A stretch of 64,000 bases of DNA, taken from Isoperla grammatica. Its lineage: Eukaryota > Arthropoda > Insecta > Plecoptera > Perlodidae. Positions 58,591 to 64,000 of the stretch are shown here, in pieces (position 1 is the first letter of the stretch; every line of letters starts with the position of its first letter). The position numbers and the translations under genes were made by a program. The notes under the pieces are model-generated. The model was not told the origin of the DNA. It made no database searches and worked only from the letters and a program-made list of their open reading frames with translations. Location of the stretch: positions 44,847,670 through 44,911,669 of the forward strand of contig OX246741.1 in NCBI GenBank assembly GCA_945910005.1. Reading direction: 5' to 3'.

Positions 58591-58907
58591 GAGGTGACTC
58601 CTTTTTATTTATATGGGTTAGAATAAAACTACACGTTATAGTTTACTTTTGGGATCGGACTTATTATTGTTACGAATACATATTATATGAATCATGATTC
58701 AATAAAAATATTTCGATTACAGTTTTATTTTTGTTGTTGTTTTAATAGGTCCTAATATATAATTGAGGTAAAATTTGCAGTATCGTCCCCGTTTCACTTC
58801 GGGTGTTTGTAATTTATCAGTAGCTGCCTCCAAAGTGTTTACTAGCGAACATAAGAGAGGGATGTCAAGAGAGATTTATTTGTATTTGTAGCCTCTTGTC
58901 GTCTCTT

Positions 58908-59367
58908 CTATTCAATTCTATTCTTTTCTATTCAATTCAGTTCAGTTCAGTTCAGTTCAGTTCAGCTCAGTTCAGTTCAGTTCAGTTCAATTTAATTCAA
59001 TTCAATTCAATTCAATTCAATTCAATTCAATTCAATTCAATTCAATTCAATTCAATTCAATTCAATTCAATTCAATTCAATTCAATACAATACAATTCAA
59101 TTCAATTCAATTCAATTCAATTCAATTTAATTCAATTCAATTCAATTCAATTCAATTCAATTCAATTTAATTCAATTTAATTCAATTTAATTCAATTTAA
59201 TTCAATTTAATTCAATTTAATTCAATTTAATTCAATTTAATTCAATTTAATTCAATTTAATTCAATTTAATTTAATTCAATTTAATTCAATTTAATTCAA
59301 TTCAATTCAATTCAATTCAATTCAATTCAATTCAATTCTATTCTATTCTATTCTATTCTATTCTATT
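58908..59367. repeat. (TTCAA)n satellite, copy B
   Basis: Same array as 30829-31210. It has an extra block of alternating ttcaa-tttaa units at 59160-59300 and a ttcag subarray at 58937-58990. Confidence 0.97.
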
Positions 59368-62038
59368 CATTTCAATACAATTTTATCTTATTCGTATACT
59401 GTTATAGTTTTGTTAACAATGTTTCTTATTATCTATTATCTAACTTAATATACAATTTACATGCAGATAGTAATTAATAAGAATATAAAAGGTTTAAATA
59501 AATATATAAAAGTTATGTACACGGAAAGAAACAGTTTGAAGCCCACAAAATCCTAACATAAAGAGCTACCGTGTGTGCGTGTGCGTGTGCGTGTGCAGAT
59601 TATGTGTTTCATTGTGTTTTGTGTAGGGGTCGATACTGCAAGGCTATTCATTGATTTGTACGTGACTGTGGAAATGTCTTGAATATCAAGGAATACATTT
59701 TTTTGTTCCAAAGTGTGTTGAAAGGTGTTTTGCATTCGATTGAGACAGAGTTAAATAAAACTTAAGTGGTATATTTATTTGTGTTAATACAAAACAATAC
59801 ATATATGCATGTGTCTAATAGACTAATATGGGTACAACAAAAAATGGCAATGTACAATCAGCCGCTGTTTATTCTTCCACAAAACCATAGTAATACTCAA
59901 AACATAGATAATATAAAATAAAATATACAGTAATGAAAAACTAATGATAGATAGGTGGTAGATAACAAGTAGCATTATAAAAAAACACCTTTTTCAGAAA
60001 AAAAAAAAACTTACAAACATAAGATGGTAGAAGCATTAAAATATCTTATGCCGATACACAAGAGTGGTTCTTGACACATTCACTTATAAAAATATAAACA
60101 TATACATGATATACATATAAATAAACAATACATTAAAAAACCAACCCTGACTTGCAATCGAACAAAGGTCTCTCTGGATTTCTCAATTTAATTCATCCAC
60201 AAGAGTGTTTCTTGAAAAAGTATCCATTTTCATATTTATAAGTATATGATAAGATAAAAATAGAACTTTAAACAAAATAATAATTACATAAACAAAGTAA
60301 GGCTTACACAATTGTACAGACCAGAAGGATTTACAAACGTGCTAGTATAAAACAAGTGAATAAACAGCTTTTCTACAGCGATTAGCATTTAATAGCAAGA
60401 GGTTGCAAATGACGGCAGCCATCGAACCCAGGTCTCCCTGGATTACTCAATAAATTCACCCACATAAAAGTTTCTTGAAAAACTATCCATTTATATATTT
60501 ATAAGTTTATAATAAGATAAACATAGAACTACTAACAAAATAATAATAACATAAACATAGTTAGGCCTACACAATTATAAACACACAAAAAGTACACAAC
60601 TAGGCTTAAATAGATAGTTATGTACAGTATAGATCGTGATGATTGACTGTAGATTTATAGGGATAGTCACGGGAAAAACTAAAAACTACCATTTGTATAT
60701 TTTCACCTACAAATATGGGAAACATAACTAAAAGATACCATACTTAAAAAGCAGGCGGTTCAAAAATAAAAAAAAACGTGATTTTTTGGCTTGGTGCTAC
60801 CAAGTTGCACCAAGGTTCTTTTCTCGTAGTAATTCCCATAAACAAAATGTTGCCTCGAGGTAGTAAAACCACCGCTAAATAGGGCACTTATCAACAAGGT
60901 ATCAATGTGCATAGTTTCTCTACCGATAATATGCTTCTTAGTAAGAACGTGTACTTCTACAAAATGCCTTGCAATTAATATTTGTTTTTGACTTATTGTG
61001 TAGAACAATTACAACCTGTCTTAGCGGCACTGTCCACGCATAAGCGGCATAAGCGCATAGCGGCACTGTCCACGGATAAGTAATGTGGTTGATAATTTTA
61101 TAAAGAAAAGTCATGTATGTGTATATCCGCCTATCACTTTAGGCTATAAGGTTATGTTCTTGGCCCAGTGAAACATAGTTTTGTTCTTTTGTCCGGGGTT
61201 TGTTACTCACTTTTTAATGAAACGTTGTTGAACTCAACTCGCTCTAGGAGAGAGAGTCGTTCACTTTCAAAAGTCGCCTTTTCTACAAAATAAAACATGA
61301 GCTATAATCACTATAAATATCTTGTTGCTGAGAAAAATCAGAATTCAATAAATAATAATAATAATATGTTCAAAATAAAAGTTTTCCTAAGTTAAAAGGC
61401 CAATGCAATTCGTTGTCAGTTTCAAAACTTGCCTTTTCCAAACACTAGTCCTTTTCAAAACTAGCTTTTTCCATTATTAGCCTATTCCGTGGCCGCATAA
61501 GCATCCCCTGCGCTACAACAGCACGAACGCCCTTTTCCAATAGATCTTGAACCCCACTCCTAACAGAGTTTGCTAGTATTAAGGTTGATCTTTTAAATAT
61601 TTTTTGTTAAAAAAATATAATATAATTAACAGCCGAATAGGTTCAATCCATGAAAACAATTGCGTAAATTTATTTTTCCTTTCCAAAACCATCATTATAA
61701 TATTAAAAAAACAATGTTTTTAATTGTAGTGAAAAATATAAATATTAAAATCATTATTATCAACAATTATTGAAATAAGTTATCCTCATTTTTAAAGTTG
61801 TAGTTTCAAAACTTGCCCATTACAGTCGCTAGTTTCATAAGAAGGTTTTTTCAAACAAATTTTATATTGTAGAAAATGCTTTAATTAAGATTTCGAAGAC
61901 ACGAAACAATACATTATTCAATTTTGTAAGAATACTTGTAATGATTTCATATTTTCAAACAAAACATACATACTCACTTTCTTATGATTTGCCGTTTTTT
62001 ATGGAAAGTGAAAAAGGCCACCTTTGTTACTGAACGAC

Positions 62039-64000
62039 TCATTTTATTCTCGTAATCAAGAAATAAAATGGTGTTATACCGTCGTTTGTACGAGCCTGTA
62101 TGTCCCCACACCTAGATATCGGGAGATTCATGACCTCAATGTTACCGTATTTACAAGCATAATGTAAGGCAGAACAACCATCGGAGTCTTGGGTGTTAAC
62201 GAAGTCAAATAAAAATTTGCCCTCCAGCTCTAAAATGAGAGATCTAACGACATCCACATTGGCAAGATTATTCATACTCAGTGTATGAAGCGGTGTTTGA
62301 TCGTTGTTTGTACGAGTCTGTATGTCGCCGCACTTAGATATGAGAAAGGAGGGCTCTGACCTCAGCAACCTCAGTGTTATCGGGTTTATAAGCATAATCT
62401 AAGGCAGAACAACCAAAGGAGTCTTGTGTGTTAATGTAGTGAGATCAAGATTCGCCCTCCAGCCTTACAATGAGAGATTTAACGGCATTCACGCTGGCAT
62501 GTTCACTATTACACAGAATATTAAGCGGTGTTTCATCGTTCTTATTACGAGCCTGTATGTCCCCGCCGTTAGATAAGAGGAGTTAAATGATATCAGTTTT
62601 ATCGTTATTACAAGCATAATGTAAGGCCGACCACCCATAGGTGTCTTGGATGTTAATGTAGTCCAATAAAGATTCGTCCTCCAGGCTTATCATGAGAGCC
62701 TTAACGGTATCCACACTGGCATGCTTACTCATACTCAGTATATGAAGCGGTGTTTGATTGCTGATTGTACGAGCCTGTATGTCCCCGCCCTGAGATATGA
62801 GGAATTTCATGACCTCAGTGTTACCGTTTTTACAAGCATAATGTAAGGCCGACCAACCATCGGAGTCTTGGGTGTTAATGTTGTCTGAACAAGGTTTGCC
62901 CTCCAGCCTTTCAATCAGAGCCTTAACGGCATCTACACTGGCATGTTCACTATCACATAGGATATGAAGCGGTGTTTTATCCTTCTTATTACGAGTCTGT
63001 ATGTCACCGCCATTAGATATGAGGAGTTTTATGACCTCAGTGTTACCGTGTATACAAGTATAATGTAAGGCCGACCAACCATCGGAGTCGTGGGTGTTAA
63101 TGTAGTCAGATAAAGGTTTGCCCTCCAGCCTTACAATGATAGCCTTAACGGAATCTACACTGGCATGTTGACTATTACACAGTGTGTGAAGCGGTGTATG
63201 ATCGTCCTTTGTACGAGCCTGAATGTCCCCGCCCTTAGATATGAGGAGTTCCATGACCTCAGTGTTACCGTGTATACAAGAAATATGTAAGGCCGACCAA
63301 CCACTGGAGTCTTGGGTGTTTATGTAGTCAGATAAAGTTTTGCCCTCCAGCCTTACAATCAGAGCCTTAACGGCATCTACACTGACATGTTCACTATCAC
63401 ACAGGATATGAAGCGGGGTTTGGTTGTTGTTTTTACAAGCCCATATGTCTCCACCTTTGGATAAGAGAAGAGCTATTGCTTGTTCGATGTTCTCAGTCAT
63501 CTTGGCAGCGAGGTGTAGTGCAGAAGCACCATTAGAGTCGCGTGCGTTGATGCATCTAGCAACCGTATCTGTAACACGCTCAAGAGGTGAAACTCCGAGT
63601 TGACGAGAAGTCGATACCTCGTGCGATGGTAGAGATTGCGAGTTGATTCCGATAATGAGTGCTTCCATATTTTTTACTAGACGTTTAGCGTCTTTAACCA
63701 TGTCATGTTTATAAGCGATGTGTAACCAGGTACCTGATGAAGGCATTGTACTATTGTTCCCGAGAACACGCAACAGACGTTCTTTTGTCGATCTCATTTT
63801 CTTGATATTATTGTCGTCACGTTCTATTGGCCACTGCGCATGTAAAAGTTCGAAGGCTTGCCAAGACTCACTGTGGCTAGCGTACTCCAGCGCACTCAAA
63901 CCCAATACTTTGTCGTCCTGGTAAAATGTCGCCCCGTGCTCCAAGAGTACCTGCACCATGCCCGAAATGTCTGAGCGTATCTTAGCGTTGCCGACAGCCG
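62039..64000 (-). pseudogene. ankyrin region of NACHT-ankyrin gene, copy B (partial, disabled)
   Basis: Open from the right window edge to 62583, then broken. Near 63900 the protein reads DDKVLGLSALEYASHSESWQ, almost as in copy A. It continues with paired ankyrin repeats in 222-bp (74-codon) units, of which about seven are visible against four in copy A. Disabling changes are a TAA at about 62585, a TGA at about 62445 (GES then stop) and a frameshift at about 62360-62380. The frame then reopens through two more repeats to a stop at 62039. The nuclease and NACHT parts would lie beyond 64000 and may be intact, so a shortened protein is possible. Confidence 0.8.

Larger units (their letters stand above)
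58700..64000. repeat. segmental duplication, copy B (cut by window end)
   Basis: Same-order, same-strand match to copy A, including the TTCAA satellite (58908-59367), the tgtgtgcgtgtgcg tract (59570), long noncoding flanks and the ankyrin gene. Copy B lacks three or more insertions of copy A and a further block corresponding to about 34551-35764. Divergence is roughly 10-20 percent by eye. Confidence 0.9.

Noticed and set aside
58896..59180. Repeated FNSIQ-type frame
   Set aside because: It is the TTCAA satellite read in one frame; the unit length allows open frames without coding function.

Overview
This is AT-rich invertebrate genomic DNA with short GT/AG introns, very dense simple repeats, foldback elements and nested DNA transposons. 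There are no operons, CRISPR arrays, prokaryotic promoters or recognisable functional tRNA genes. The N-terminal half of the large NACHT-ankyrin gene resembles proteins I associate with hemimetabolous insects and other arthropods, so an arthropod (probably an insect) is my best guess. The sequence alone does not prove it.

Left part (1-11,850): the 3' part of a secreted S1-family (chymotrypsin-like) serine protease gene on the + strand. Four exons are visible (518-680, 4381-4521, 5421-5603, 11564-11842), all joined in phase 0. The His57 exon and signal peptide lie upstream of the window. The last intron holds a roughly 4.8 kb unit bounded by long inverted repeats and invaded by a LINE fragment and two SINE-like copies. 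It ends in a 12-unit, 87-bp tandem array in which every unit carries a copy of the last exon's splice acceptor and catalytic-serine codons, followed by a stop.

12,700-30,000: almost wholly repetitive. It contains a nest of long-TIR and PIF/Harbinger-like elements with Myb-like and HARBI1-like remnants, several minisatellites, microsatellites, small MITEs with readable target-site duplications, a 200-N assembly gap, and one isolated candidate signal-peptide exon at 17624-17669.

30,100-42,800 and 58,700-64,000 are two direct copies of a segmental duplication. Each carries, on the - strand, a member of an unusual gene family: an N-terminal PD-(D/E)XK-like nuclease region, then a NACHT-type STAND NTPase, then many ankyrin repeats. 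Copy A (38537-42801) is nearly complete, but it has a one-base frameshift in an A8 tract and its 3' end was cut by an inserted element. Copy B, cut by the right window edge, has three disabling changes in its ankyrin region. Copy A carries at least three insertions that copy B lacks, so the two copies give filled and empty sites for each element.

42,800-58,700: mostly repeats (foldbacks, a GCCGCCATG-rich minisatellite, two copies of a dispersed repeat with a tRNA-like tail). A weak trail of candidate small exons runs on the - strand (52.6, 51.4, 50.5 and 46.9 kb) and could be parts of an unidentified membrane-protein gene. The most notable items are the nuclease-NACHT-ankyrin genes and the amplified splice-acceptor/catalytic-exon array in the protease gene.
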